In this document: positions 1 through 8,676 of the stretch, in pieces | Layout: each line of letters starts with the position of its first letter | Position numbering within the stretch: the stretch's first letter is position 1 | Source: Marinobacter sp. F4206 | GTDB taxonomy: Bacteria; Pseudomonadota; Gammaproteobacteria; Pseudomonadales; Oleiphilaceae | Length of the DNA stretch: 64,000 nucleotides | Direction of reading: 5' to 3' | NCBI RefSeq assembly: GCF_019392195.1 | Contig: NZ_JAHXKI010000002.1 | Span: 1,240,001-1,304,000, forward strand | The notes under the pieces: model-generated | The model's input: the letters and a program-made list of their open reading frames with translations, nothing else | Databases searched by the model: none | Told to the model about the DNA's origin: nothing | Translations under genes and position numbers: made by a program

Positions 1-763
1 CCCCTGGAACCTGGAACGCAGCGGTGCCAAGGTCTATTCCGCCAGCGTTTCCTTCGTCAACAGCAGTGAACAACGCGGTCAGCAACTGGCCAATTACGTC
101 AACGGCCTGGGCCACTCCAGGGTCAACCTCATGGCCCACAGCCAGGGCGCACCCACGTCCCGGGTAACGGCATCGCTCATTCCCCACAAGATTGCCTCCA
201 TCACCTCGATCGATGGCGTCAACAAGGGCTCGAAAGTGGCCGATGTGGTGCGCGGCATCATCCCGCCTGGCAGCTACGTTGAAGGCGGCGCACAAGCCAT
301 CGCCAACGCCCTGGGCGATCTGGTGAACGCGCTTTCCGGCTCAAGCAACCCCCAGGATGGCGTGGCTGCCCTTGAGACCCTGACCACGCCAGGCACCACT
401 GCGCTGAACGATGCCCTCGGCTGGAAGGGGGTGAACCGCTCCTCCTGCTCCGGCACCGACGAAAACGTCTGGATCAACGGCAATCGCATCAAGTACTTCT
501 CGTGGACCGGCCGTTCTGTCTGGACCAACATTCTCGATGTTTCCGATCCGTTCCTGGGCATCACCTCACTGGCGTTCGGCAGCGAGCCCAACGACGGTCT
601 GGTCGGCGTCTGCTCCACCAAAATGGGCAACGTGATCGGCACCCACTACTCCATGAACCATGTGGATGCCATCAACCACCTGTTCGGTGCCCGCTCCCTG
701 TGGACCAATCCGGTATCGCTTTACCGGGCACAGGCCAACCGCCTGAAAAACCGCGGTCTGTGA
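1..763 (+). CDS. lipA: Secreted triacylglycerol lipase (family I.1/I.2), 5' truncated
   Basis: This is the C-terminal part of a secreted triacylglycerol lipase; the reading frame is open from base 2, so the N-terminus lies outside the window. The nucleophile elbow AHSQG is encoded at about 133-147. The acid residue lies in the NDGLVG motif and the catalytic histidine in MNHVDAINH, both as in Pseudomonas and Burkholderia lipases. Two cysteines (RSSCSG and GVCST) are placed like the conserved disulfide. Such enzymes are exported by Sec, folded in the periplasm by a dedicated chaperone and released by type II secretion. The foldase gene starts 7 bp downstream, which supports the call strongly. 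Confidence 0.93.
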   Translation, partial: PWNLERSGAKVYSASVSFVNSSEQRGQQLANYVNGLGHSRVNLMAHSQGAPTSRVTASLIPHKIASITSIDGVNKGSKVADVVRGIIPPGSYVEGGAQAIANALGDLVNALSGSSNPQDGVAALETLTTPGTTALNDALGWKGVNRSSCSGTDENVWINGNRIKYFSWTGRSVWTNILDVSDPFLGITSLAFGSEPNDGLVGVCSTKMGNVIGTHYSMNHVDAINHLFGARSLWTNPVSLYRAQANRLKNRGL

Positions 764-770
764 GGCCGGC

Positions 771-1889
771 ATGAGACATCGTCACGTTAAGTACCGTCGA
801 TGGCTCGCCGCCATCGTACTGTCGGCCACGGTGGCCGGCGGTGCGATGTGGCTGTATTCGCCCGGGGACATCACCCGGGCGGTTACCGCCGACAGCGACG
901 CCCCCAGTGCCCAGCCGGCCGCCAGGGACTCCGCCCGGAAACCACAAGGAGGCAGCACCGCCCAGACTGGCCCCGAGCACCAGACCACAGCTACCCCGGC
1001 CATCACGGCCCGAACACCAACCACCCTGGGGCCTGATCCGTTCGCCGCTTCGCTTGAAGGTACCGACATTGACGGCGCACTGAAGGCCGATGCCTCCGGC
1101 AGGTTGATCGTCGATCTGGGGACCCGGGATTTCTTCGACTACTTCCTGAGCACTGTTGGCGAAGTGTCGCCCGACGAAGCTCTGGAACGCATCCGGACAC
1201 TGGCTTTCGCAAGCCTCCCTCGGGAAGCCGCCGAGCAAGCCATGGCCCTCCTGGACCAGTATCTCGACTACAAGCAGCAGGCGCTGGCCATGCAGGCCAC
1301 CCCGCTGGACCCGACGCTTCGGAAGGACCCCGCGTATCAGCAGCAAATGCTGGAAAAGGCCTTCACGGATCTCAAGCAGCTCCGACAGGCCGTGTTCAGC
1401 CCGGACGCTCACCAGGCGTTTTTTGGCATGGAGGAAGCTTACGGCGAGTACACTCTGGAGACCTTGGCCATCGCCCGCCGGACGGACCTGTCCGATTCGG
1501 CAAAAACGGCGCTGATCGACTGGCACCGCAACCAGCTTCCGGAGCCCCTGCTTCAAACCGAACGCCGGCTCCTGGAGAGCAACGAGGAAAACCGGCAGCG
1601 GATGGAGATCATGAAAACCGCCGACTCTCCCGAGAGCGCCGGCCAGAAGCTGATGGACCAGGGCATGTCCCCGGACGCCGCGGCCAGTGTGACCAGCTAC
1701 CTGCAGGAGCGCGAGGACTTCGATGCCCGTTACCGGCAATACCGCGAGGCCCTTGCCCGGCTGAGGGAATCCGGACTGGCCGACGGTGACGAGGCGGCCC
1801 AACAGGCCAGACTCCTGGACCAGTACTTTCCGGACAACAAGCAACACACCTGGGCCCGTTTGAAGATGCTCGGCAGCAATCCGCCATAA
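771..1889 (+). CDS. lifO: Lipase-specific foldase (lipase secretion chaperone)
   Basis: This 372-residue steric chaperone (Lif family) should fold the upstream lipase in the periplasm. An N-terminal membrane anchor spans about residues 9-26. It is followed by a Pro/Ala/Thr-rich linker to about residue 85 and then a helical lipase-binding domain. The sequence RDFFDYFLSTVGE at about residues 120-132 matches the Lif signature motif (RxxFDY(F/C)LSA). Length is normal for the family (roughly 340-380). It starts at an ATG 7 bp after the lipase stop with a GAGG upstream, so the pair is almost certainly one transcript. A 391-codon open frame on the opposite strand is a composition shadow. Confidence 0.92.
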   Translation: MRHRHVKYRRWLAAIVLSATVAGGAMWLYSPGDITRAVTADSDAPSAQPAARDSARKPQGGSTAQTGPEHQTTATPAITARTPTTLGPDPFAASLEGTDIDGALKADASGRLIVDLGTRDFFDYFLSTVGEVSPDEALERIRTLAFASLPREAAEQAMALLDQYLDYKQQALAMQATPLDPTLRKDPAYQQQMLEKAFTDLKQLRQAVFSPDAHQAFFGMEEAYGEYTLETLAIARRTDLSDSAKTALIDWHRNQLPEPLLQTERRLLESNEENRQRMEIMKTADSPESAGQKLMDQGMSPDAAASVTSYLQEREDFDARYRQYREALARLRESGLADGDEAAQQARLLDQYFPDNKQHTWARLKMLGSNPP

Positions 1890-1964
1890 TGTGCACCCAC
1901 TCCCGTCTTCTCCGGGCGCCGGGCATTACACTGCAGAGTGCTCCGTAACGGCAGGTGGGCGTCG

Positions 1965-3377
1965 ATGGATACCCAGACAATCAGATCGCAGCAATCAACC
2001 GGGTTCCGGCGCCTACGATTCGGTCCCGATCTCGAACCCCGCTACCGCCGACTGCGCGCGGCGGCGGTCCGGGAGCGCGCTCGCCTGGTTTCCGCCGCCG
2101 GGCTGCTGATCTTCGGGGGGTTCGTGTTGCTGGACCTCGCGATGCTGCCGCCGGATCTGGCCAGGATTACGGCGGCCATCCGGCTGTGGGTCACCTGTCC
2201 GGTCATCGTCCTGGTCTGGTGGTTTTCATACTGCCGGTGGCCCGGGGACCTCGGATTCGAGCGCCTTTACACCCTGGCCTATCTGGTCGGCGGCCTGAGC
2301 GTGGTTGCCATCATCGCCGCGGCCCGACTCCGGGATTTTCCGCTGCCCTACGAGGGCATGCTGCTGATGCTGATGTTCGGCTACTTTGCCATGGGCCTGC
2401 CCTTCTTTTCGGCCTCCCTCGCCTCAGCCATTATCATCCTCGGCTACCTGGTTGCAGAGTTGTCAATCGGGCTGATGCCGGGCGCCATCATGGTCAATCT
2501 GTTTTTTGTCCTCACCGCGAACACCATCGGCATGGTGGGGGCCTGGCTCAGCGAATACCGACACCGGGCACACTTCCTCGACCAGCAGCTGGTCAGTCTC
2601 CTGCACCAGACAGCAGCAGAAGAGAGCGAGCGCAAAAGTCACCTGATTACCGTCGCCAGCCACGACCTTCGCCAGCCGTTGAACATCATCGGCCTGACCC
2701 TGGACAACCTGTCGACGGCCCCATTGCCCCCTGAGCAGCAAGGCCTGGTCCGGCGCCTGCAGGGCACGGTCAGTCACTTTCAGCGTTTGCTGGGCACCGT
2801 GCTCGACATATCCCGCATCAACGAGGGCATGGTTCAACCGCAGAATGAGGTCGTGGATCTGGACACCTTGCTGGATCAGCTCGTGGACCTCACGGTTGAT
2901 CACGCCACGTTGCACAACATTCAGCTTTACCGCGCCTCCGCGGGTCCGGATGTTCAGGTGGTAGCCGATCCGGAGCTCCTGCTAAGGGCACTGCAAAACC
3001 TGGTTTTTAACGCCATTGATCACAGTGGCGGCGACGAGATTCGCATTGCCACGACGTACCGGGACACCGCCATACGAATCGGCATCGGCGATAACGGCAA
3101 TGGCCTCGACGAGCAGCTTCAGGACTCGGTTTTCCAGCCCTTTGTCCGTGGCGGCAAGGGCCGGGACAATTCGGCGGGACTCGGACTCGGGCTCGCCATT
3201 GTCAAAGAGTTGACCGGGATGATCGAAGGTGCCTGCGGGGTCACGGCGGAGCCCGGCGCTGGCAGTACCTTCTGGATTGACGTCAGGCTGGCCGCGGACG
3301 CCCCGCCCCTGGCGCCCTGCGATCCACTAACCGCCGATGCACCGGTTACAGCCAGCCCACCTGGCGTGCCTGACTGA
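1965..3377 (+). CDS. Membrane sensor histidine kinase
   Basis: This 470-residue sensor kinase has about six hydrophobic segments in residues 40-205 and no large extracytoplasmic domain, so it probably senses a membrane or intramembrane signal. The HisKA H-box is SHDLRQPLN with phospho-accepting His at about residue 233. The HATPase boxes are ordered NLVFNAIDH (N), GDNGNGL (G1), FQPFVRG (F) and GLGLGLAIV (G2). I chose ATG 1965 because AGGTGG lies just upstream; an in-frame GTG at 1938 would add nine residues. Its last 32 bp overlap the convergent response-regulator gene, the likely partner. The signal is unknown. Confidence 0.88.
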   Translation: MDTQTIRSQQSTGFRRLRFGPDLEPRYRRLRAAAVRERARLVSAAGLLIFGGFVLLDLAMLPPDLARITAAIRLWVTCPVIVLVWWFSYCRWPGDLGFERLYTLAYLVGGLSVVAIIAAARLRDFPLPYEGMLLMLMFGYFAMGLPFFSASLASAIIILGYLVAELSIGLMPGAIMVNLFFVLTANTIGMVGAWLSEYRHRAHFLDQQLVSLLHQTAAEESERKSHLITVASHDLRQPLNIIGLTLDNLSTAPLPPEQQGLVRRLQGTVSHFQRLLGTVLDISRINEGMVQPQNEVVDLDTLLDQLVDLTVDHATLHNIQLYRASAGPDVQVVADPELLLRALQNLVFNAIDHSGGDEIRIATTYRDTAIRIGIGDNGNGLDEQLQDSVFQPFVRGGKGRDNSAGLGLGLAIVKELTGMIEGACGVTAEPGAGSTFWIDVRLAADAPPLAPCDPLTADAPVTASPPGVPD

Positions 3378-4008
3378 CACACTCGGTGCGGTTATGCACT
3401 CCCAGATGGGCAAAGATCGCCTTCAGATGGGTCTTGACCGTGTGCTCGGTCAGGTTGAGGCTCTGGCAGATCCGTTTGTTGGGAAAGCCCTGAGCCAGGA
3501 GCGACAACACTTCCATCTGCCGGGGCGTCAGCGGCTGGACCTGGGCCGCCGGCTGCGGCCGTCCCGGAAAATACTCGCCGCCCCGGCTGATGGTCCGGAA
3601 CATGCTGAACAGCGCGGTACGCCCGGCCGATTTCGGCAGGAAGCCCCGGGCTCCGGCGGCACGTGCCGCCCGAACGGTTGTTTCATCCTCGGAACTGGAG
3701 ATCACGACCACGGGCACCGGAGGCTCCCGGGCAATCATTCGAGGCAACAGCATCAGCCCGGTCTCACCCTGCAGCGAGACATCCAGCAACACCAGATCGA
3801 CCTTGTTGGGTGCCGCCAACAGGGCTGCTGCCTGGTCAACCGAATCGGCCAGATCAACCGACGCGACCAGCAACGCCTGCGTCAGCAGGCCCGCCAGCCC
3901 CTGGGAAAAGAGGGGATGATCATCAACAATCAAAACCCGGCGTAACGGCAATCCCGGATCGGGACGAACGTGATCGCCGCCGCTGGCCTCGGACGAGGGA
4001 TGGCTCAT
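3346..4008 (-). CDS. LuxR/NarL-family response regulator
   Basis: This 220-residue two-component regulator has an N-terminal receiver domain: acidic pair VDDHP, phospho-acceptor Asp at about residue 76 in LVLLDVSL, Ser in VVVISSS and Lys in FLPKSAG. A C-terminal LuxR-type helix-turn-helix follows, beginning LTPRQMEVLSLLAQG with the recognition region LTEHTVKTHLKAI. Start ATG 4008 gives a normal N-terminus; upstream extension to 4053 is in frame but adds a tail lacking family features. It is transcribed toward the sensor kinase and overlaps its 3' end by 32 bp, so the pairing is inferred from adjacency. Targets are unknown. Confidence 0.9.
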   Translation of the reverse strand: MSHPSSEASGGDHVRPDPGLPLRRVLIVDDHPLFSQGLAGLLTQALLVASVDLADSVDQAAALLAAPNKVDLVLLDVSLQGETGLMLLPRMIAREPPVPVVVISSSEDETTVRAARAAGARGFLPKSAGRTALFSMFRTISRGGEYFPGRPQPAAQVQPLTPRQMEVLSLLAQGFPNKRICQSLNLTEHTVKTHLKAIFAHLGVHNRTECVSQARQVGWL

Positions 4009-4151
4009 TATTGACCCCGCAATTTGTGTATTTTTGTTACTGCGGAACGGCAACTATAAGCCACAAATCACTCAGACACCGCGGCCTGCTTAACACTTTT
4101 CGCCCAAAGGTCGCCCGGGCCAAAACCTCCCCACCTGCAACTGAAACAATA

Positions 4152-4169
4152 TTGTCACATTTCTGTCGC
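4152..4169 (+). promoter_or_regulatory. Putative Pho box (PhoB site)
   Basis: Two direct heptamers, TTGTCAC at 4152-4158 and CTGTCGC at 4163-4169, are separated by ATTT. This matches the PhoB consensus of CTGTCAT repeats spaced by four A/T-rich bases. It lies 44 bp before the start of a PstS-type protein gene, where a Pho box would replace the -35 element. Regulation by phosphate starvation is inferred from this match. Confidence 0.7.
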
Positions 4170-4213
4170 ATTCTTCCGGCAACGCTAACTATTTGTTGTC
4201 ACGAGGTTTTAGG

Positions 4214-5542
4214 ATGAAACAACGCCATTTCCCCATGGCTCTGCGCAGCGCTTTTCTGGCACTCGCCCTGTGGATGCCCCTGGCCCACGCCGAAGACCTG
4301 GCGATCCACGGCTCCAACACCATTGGAGCGACTCTCGCGCCAATGCTCGTGGAGGGGTTCCTGGATCGCCAGGGCAATGACCCGGTCACGACCCGCAGCA
4401 ACGGCCAAGAAAACGAAAAGGTACTGACGGGCCAGCAATCCGGTACCCGCGTTCGCGCCCTGGTTGCCGCCCACGGCTCAAGCACCGGGTTCAAGGCGCT
4501 GAACAATGGCACGGCGAACATCTGGGCCTCGTCCCGTCCCGCCAAGCCCGGGGAAGTGTCGCAGATGGCCGGGCGAGCCAACCTGAACGATCTCGACAGC
4601 GAGCATGTGATTGCCATCGACGGCCTCGCGGTCCTGGTGCATCCATCCAACCCGGTGGATCAGCTCAGCATCGAAACCCTGGGCAGGATCTTCGCCGGCC
4701 AGATCCGGAACTGGTCCGAAGTCGGTGGCGACAACCAGACCATCCACCTGTATGCCCGTGATGACCGCTCGGGTACCTGGGACACATTCAAGAGCCTGGT
4801 GCTGGGCAAAGCCTATCCCCTGGCCCCATCCGCCAAGCGCTATGAATCCAACGACCAGCTCTCTGACGATGTCAGCCAGGACCCATCGGGCATCGGCTTC
4901 GCCGGACTGGCCTCGGTGCGAAACAGCAAGGTACTGGCGATCTCTGACGGCGATGCCCCGGCACTCAAACCCAACCAGCTGACCGTAGCCAGTGAGGACT
5001 ACCCCCTTGCCCGTCGCCTGTTCATGTACACGCCCGGTAATGCAACAACGCCCCTGGCGGCAAGCTTCATTGATTTCGTGCTGGGCGAGGAAGGTCAGGC
5101 AATCGTTTCCCGCTCCGGGTTCATTTCCCAGAATCCGATCGCGGTCAAACCGGAGCTGGACCACAGCACCCCGCAGACATTCCGTCGCCTGACCGAGAAT
5201 TACCGGCGCCTGACCGTCAATTTCCGGTTCTCGGAGGGGAGAACCCGGCTCGACAACAAAGCCCGACGGGACTTACACCGGGTCTCCGACTTCATGAGCA
5301 GCAACGACCGCACTGCCGACGATCTGATGCTGATCGGCTTCGCGGACCAGCAGAGCAACGAGCTGCGGGCGCAGATGATTTCCGAACTTCGGGCGCTTTC
5401 GGTGCGCAAGGCGCTCTCCGATCTTGGGATGGGTGACATCGCCTATACTGGCTACGGTCACTACATGCCGGTGGGGATGGCCGGTGGGGACAGCGGCCAG
5501 CAACGCAATGGCCGGGTGGAGGTCTGGATACGCTCTCGCTGA
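4214..5542 (+). CDS. PstS-like phosphate-binding protein fused to a C-terminal OmpA domain
   Basis: This 442-residue exported protein has a signal peptide ending about residue 26 (AHA/ED). Residues 27-320 form a PstS-like periplasmic binding domain: the start IHGSNTIG resembles the phosphate-binding SGxx loop, and DDRSGTWDTF is typical of the family. Residues about 331-442 are an OmpA-like peptidoglycan-binding domain with an FxxGxxxL-like start, Asp in IGFADQQ and the closing RNGRVEVWI. No pstCAB genes are nearby, so it is probably a wall-anchored phosphate scavenger or sensor, not a standard transporter subunit. ATG 4214 follows AGG and gives a proper signal peptide. A Pho box lies upstream. 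Confidence 0.86.
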   Translation: MKQRHFPMALRSAFLALALWMPLAHAEDLAIHGSNTIGATLAPMLVEGFLDRQGNDPVTTRSNGQENEKVLTGQQSGTRVRALVAAHGSSTGFKALNNGTANIWASSRPAKPGEVSQMAGRANLNDLDSEHVIAIDGLAVLVHPSNPVDQLSIETLGRIFAGQIRNWSEVGGDNQTIHLYARDDRSGTWDTFKSLVLGKAYPLAPSAKRYESNDQLSDDVSQDPSGIGFAGLASVRNSKVLAISDGDAPALKPNQLTVASEDYPLARRLFMYTPGNATTPLAASFIDFVLGEEGQAIVSRSGFISQNPIAVKPELDHSTPQTFRRLTENYRRLTVNFRFSEGRTRLDNKARRDLHRVSDFMSSNDRTADDLMLIGFADQQSNELRAQMISELRALSVRKALSDLGMGDIAYTGYGHYMPVGMAGGDSGQQRNGRVEVWIRSR

Positions 5543-5648
5543 GTCTGGCCCGATCTTCCCGCAATGCCTCCGGATTGCCAGAATTCCCGGGCAAATCAGC
5601 TAGACTTCAGAACAGAGGGACGCACAACCGCAAGTGGAGACCGAGCCT

Positions 5649-6392
5649 ATGCTGATTCGGCGCGTTATCAGCATGTTGATTCTATGGGCCGCCATGCCGG
5701 TGCAGTCCGAACCAGCCCCTGTTCTGGAAGTGGTTACCACAGAGTACCCCCCTTTCGAGTACCTCGAGAATGGCACGCTTCGGGGGCAGGATGTCGCGAC
5801 CGTCCGGGCCGTTGTCGAGCGAATGGGCTACGCCCCGAGGTTCAGGATCCTGCCCTGGGCCAGAGCCGAGTTGATGGTCCGCAATGGCACCGCCGACCTC
5901 CTGTTCTCCCTGACCGCGTCTCCCCAGCGCGAGCGCTACTATCTGTTCACCGACCCGATCAGCACGGCCCGGGACGTGTTCTATGCCCGCAAGGACACCG
6001 ATCTGTCCTGGTCCGAATTCGACGATCTGGCCAACCTGCGCCTGGGCATCTCCGCCTCGTACAGTTACGACCCGGCGTTTATGGACTGGCTCGCACAGGA
6101 CCAGGCCGAGGTCAGAACCATGCGCCAGGAACAGCCAGACCTGGCCGGTCTCCGCATGGTTGCCCTGGACCGGATGGATCTCTTTATCTGCGAGCAAACC
6201 GCGTGCAACTACCTGATTCGAACATACCAGAAGCAGTACCCGGAACTCTCCGAGGTTACCGCGATCCCCGGCACTGTCGGGGAGGAGCGCCACTTCCGGG
6301 CGGCCTTTTCCCGGCAAAGGCCGGATGCGGAGCAACTGCGATCGGACTTCAATCGGGTGCTGAACCAGCTCGGCTTACCCGACTCCGACTAA
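5649..6392 (+). CDS. Orphan periplasmic solute-binding protein, family 3 type
   Basis: This 247-residue protein has a short signal sequence (residues 1-20) and a bacterial extracellular solute-binding family 3 fold. The N-terminal strand VTTEYPPFEYLENG, the helix containing GQDVATVRAVVERMGY and the segment RYYLFTDPIS are typical. No permease or ATPase gene is adjacent, so it may serve a distant transporter or act as a sensor; many marine gammaproteobacteria carry such orphans. ATG 5649 is preceded by GTGGAGA; an in-frame GTG at 5634 is less likely. The ligand cannot be told from sequence. Confidence 0.82.
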   Translation: MLIRRVISMLILWAAMPVQSEPAPVLEVVTTEYPPFEYLENGTLRGQDVATVRAVVERMGYAPRFRILPWARAELMVRNGTADLLFSLTASPQRERYYLFTDPISTARDVFYARKDTDLSWSEFDDLANLRLGISASYSYDPAFMDWLAQDQAEVRTMRQEQPDLAGLRMVALDRMDLFICEQTACNYLIRTYQKQYPELSEVTAIPGTVGEERHFRAAFSRQRPDAEQLRSDFNRVLNQLGLPDSD

Positions 6393-6433
6393 AGTCCCCC
6401 TTCCGGATTCGGCAATCACCTATCCTGTGCCCG

Positions 6434-6462
6434 GTCACAGGTATGTTTGGGTTACCTATACT
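6434..6462 (+). promoter_or_regulatory. Possible sigma-70 promoter for the aminotransferase gene
   Basis: TATACT at 6457-6462 is a good -10 hexamer and GTCACA at 6434-6439 a weak -35, with 17 bp between them. They lie about 35 bp upstream of the aminotransferase start. A short inverted repeat CCTGTG/CACAGG overlaps the -35 side and could be an operator or chance. Confidence 0.4.
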
Positions 6463-6495
6463 GAACCTGTCACTTCCAAACCACAGACAGGGACA

Positions 6496-7791
6496 ATGGA
6501 CATACAATCCGATCACCGCTATGCGATTAACCTGAATGTTCGGGGTATCCAACCCTCTTCCACTCTCCGCATCAATGAACTGAGCAACCAGCTCAAGGCT
6601 GACGGCAAGGACATCATCAAACTGGGGCTCGGGCAGTCTCCGTTTCCGGTGCCCGAGAGAGTGGTCGATGCGCTGAAGGCGCACGCCCACGAAAAGGACT
6701 ACCTGCCGGTCAAGGGCCTGAAAGGGCTGCGCGAAAGCATCGCGGGTTACATCAATCGCAGCGAGCGCATGCGTTGCACCTGGGAGGACGTGCTTATCGG
6801 CCCCGGCTCCAAGGAACTGCTGTTTATCCTGCAGCTGGCCTATTACGGTGATCTGCTGATTCCGCGCCCGAGCTGGGTTTCCTACGCACCGCAAGCACGG
6901 ATTATCGGCCGTTCGGTGCACTGGCTACCCACCCACGCCGAAAACAACTGGCAACTTACCGCCGAGGAACTGGACATCATCTGCCGGGACGACCCGTCCC
7001 GTCCGCGCATCCTGATCCTGAACTATCCGTCGAATCCAACCGGCTGCACCTACACGGACGACCAGTTGCTGGCAATCGCCAATGTCGCCCGCAAGTACAA
7101 GCTCATCCTGCTCTCCGACGAGATTTACGGCGAGGTCCATTTCGAGGGTAAACACAAGTCCATTGCCCGTTACTACCCGGAAGGGACCATCATCAGCACG
7201 GGCCTGAGCAAGTGGGCCGGCGCTGGCGGCTGGCGCCTCGGTACGTTCATTTTCCCACCCGAGCTGCGACCCCTGCTGGATGCCATGGCCATCATCGCCA
7301 GCGAAACCTTCACCTCCACCAGCGCCCCGATCCAGTACGCGGCCATAGCGGCGTTCGACGGCGGTGACGACATCGATGAATACCTGGTGCAATCCCGGCG
7401 GGTTCTCAAGGTCATTGGCGAATACGTGCATCGGCGCCTGACCGCCATGGGCGCGGTGGTCCAGAAGCCCGAGGGCGCATTCTACCTGTTCCCGGATTTC
7501 TCGAACTTCCGCGACCAGCTCGCGAAACGGGACATCAAGACCAGCCAGGCGTTCTGTACGTCCCTGCTCGAAAACACCGGGGTGGCGATTCTGCCCGCCA
7601 GCGACTTTGGCTTTGTTCCGGATCATCTGGGTGCGCGCCTGGCATTCGTCGACTTTGACGGTGCCGACGCCCTGAAGCTGGCCGGCGGTGACTACGCCGA
7701 TCACGACCTGGGCGACGCCTTCGTGCAGCAGGCTTGTCCGCGCCTGGTCAAGGCCATGGACAAGATGGAGGACTGGTTGACCAGCCTCTGA
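6496..7791 (+). CDS. PLP-dependent class I/II aminotransferase
   Basis: This 431-residue fold-type I aminotransferase resembles aspartate or aromatic aminotransferases. The Schiff-base lysine is about residue 239 in STGLSKWAGAGGWRLG. NYPSNPTG carries the conserved Asn, and SDEIYGEVHF the Asp and Tyr that contact PLP. GGWRLG precedes an arginine-like carboxylate contact region. The start ATG 6496 follows ACAGGGACA; an upstream in-frame start at 6427 would add 23 atypical residues. It stands alone between an orphan binding protein and an inositol-phosphatase-family gene. The amino acid substrate is not resolved. Confidence 0.88.
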   Translation: MDIQSDHRYAINLNVRGIQPSSTLRINELSNQLKADGKDIIKLGLGQSPFPVPERVVDALKAHAHEKDYLPVKGLKGLRESIAGYINRSERMRCTWEDVLIGPGSKELLFILQLAYYGDLLIPRPSWVSYAPQARIIGRSVHWLPTHAENNWQLTAEELDIICRDDPSRPRILILNYPSNPTGCTYTDDQLLAIANVARKYKLILLSDEIYGEVHFEGKHKSIARYYPEGTIISTGLSKWAGAGGWRLGTFIFPPELRPLLDAMAIIASETFTSTSAPIQYAAIAAFDGGDDIDEYLVQSRRVLKVIGEYVHRRLTAMGAVVQKPEGAFYLFPDFSNFRDQLAKRDIKTSQAFCTSLLENTGVAILPASDFGFVPDHLGARLAFVDFDGADALKLAGGDYADHDLGDAFVQQACPRLVKAMDKMEDWLTSL

Positions 7792-7847
7792 TCCCGGCGT
7801 GTTAGACTGGCGCCCTCACTCTTTCCCAAGACAGCCATGGGGGCGCC

Positions 7848-8672
7848 GTGTCCGATACCGTTTCTCTCCGAGCGATTACCGACTTTGCTGAACAACTGGC
7901 TCTGGAAGCCGGTGAACTGATCCGGCGGGAGCGGGATGAGAACACCCTGCGGACGGATTACAAACAGCAAACGGAATTGGTTACCCACGCCGATGTGATG
8001 GCCGACGAATTCATCACCGGAGCCATCCGTAAGCGGTTCCCCGACCATCGCATCCTGTCAGAAGAGACCATGCCGGACCTGAGCCAGGCTGAGGAACTGG
8101 ACACGCCGCTGTGGATCGTTGACCCCATCGATGGCACCGTCAATTATGCCTACGGCCACCCACAGGTCGCCGTCTCGATTGCCTACGCCGAACAAGGCAG
8201 GGTTCGGGCCGGCGTGGTCCACGCCCCCTTCCCCGGCGAGACCTTTCGGGCCACCAAGGGCGAAGGCGCGACCCTGAATGGCCGCGCGATCAGCCACAGC
8301 GGTGCAACGGTCCCGCGCGATGCCCTGTTCGCCACCGGTTTCCCATACACCAAGGACAGCCTGGGCCCCCTGGTGGCACGACTCGACGCCATGATTCACC
8401 AGTGCCGCGACCTGCGGCGCATCGGCTCCGCGGCCCTCGACATCTGCTGGGTCGCCTGTGGCCGCCTGGATGTCTACTATGAAAACGTCAGCCCCTGGGA
8501 CTTTGCCGCGGCGCGTCTGATCGCCTTGGAAGCCGGCGCAACCGCCGGGCACTTCGGGAGTGTGCCGGAGGGCTATCCCGCCGATCTCTATGGCCGCGAC
8601 ATTCTGATTTCGGCACCGGCGATCTGGGCACCGGTTCGCGAAATACTCCGGAAGGCCTCGGGCTACGATTGA
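7848..8672 (+). CDS. Inositol monophosphatase family protein
   Basis: This 274-residue Mg-dependent phosphomonoesterase has the family motifs in order: the metal-binding Glu in LSEET, WIVDPIDGTVNY with the paired Asp residues, and WDFAAARLIALEAGA near the C-terminus. Substrates in the family include inositol-1-phosphate, histidinol phosphate and PAP. The start is GTG at 7848, because the nearby ATG at 7837 is out of frame. It is not the usual suhB neighbourhood, so a specific name is not given. It converges with slmA, 4 bp from its end. Confidence 0.87.
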   Translation: MSDTVSLRAITDFAEQLALEAGELIRRERDENTLRTDYKQQTELVTHADVMADEFITGAIRKRFPDHRILSEETMPDLSQAEELDTPLWIVDPIDGTVNYAYGHPQVAVSIAYAEQGRVRAGVVHAPFPGETFRATKGEGATLNGRAISHSGATVPRDALFATGFPYTKDSLGPLVARLDAMIHQCRDLRRIGSAALDICWVACGRLDVYYENVSPWDFAAARLIALEAGATAGHFGSVPEGYPADLYGRDILISAPAIWAPVREILRKASGYD

Positions 8673-8676
8673 ACGC

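Noticed and set aside
672..1847. 391-codon open frame on the minus strand opposite the lipase foldase gene
   Set aside because: It mirrors the codon structure of a well-supported gene in GC-rich DNA; the product is low-complexity Gly/Val/Arg-rich with no family features.
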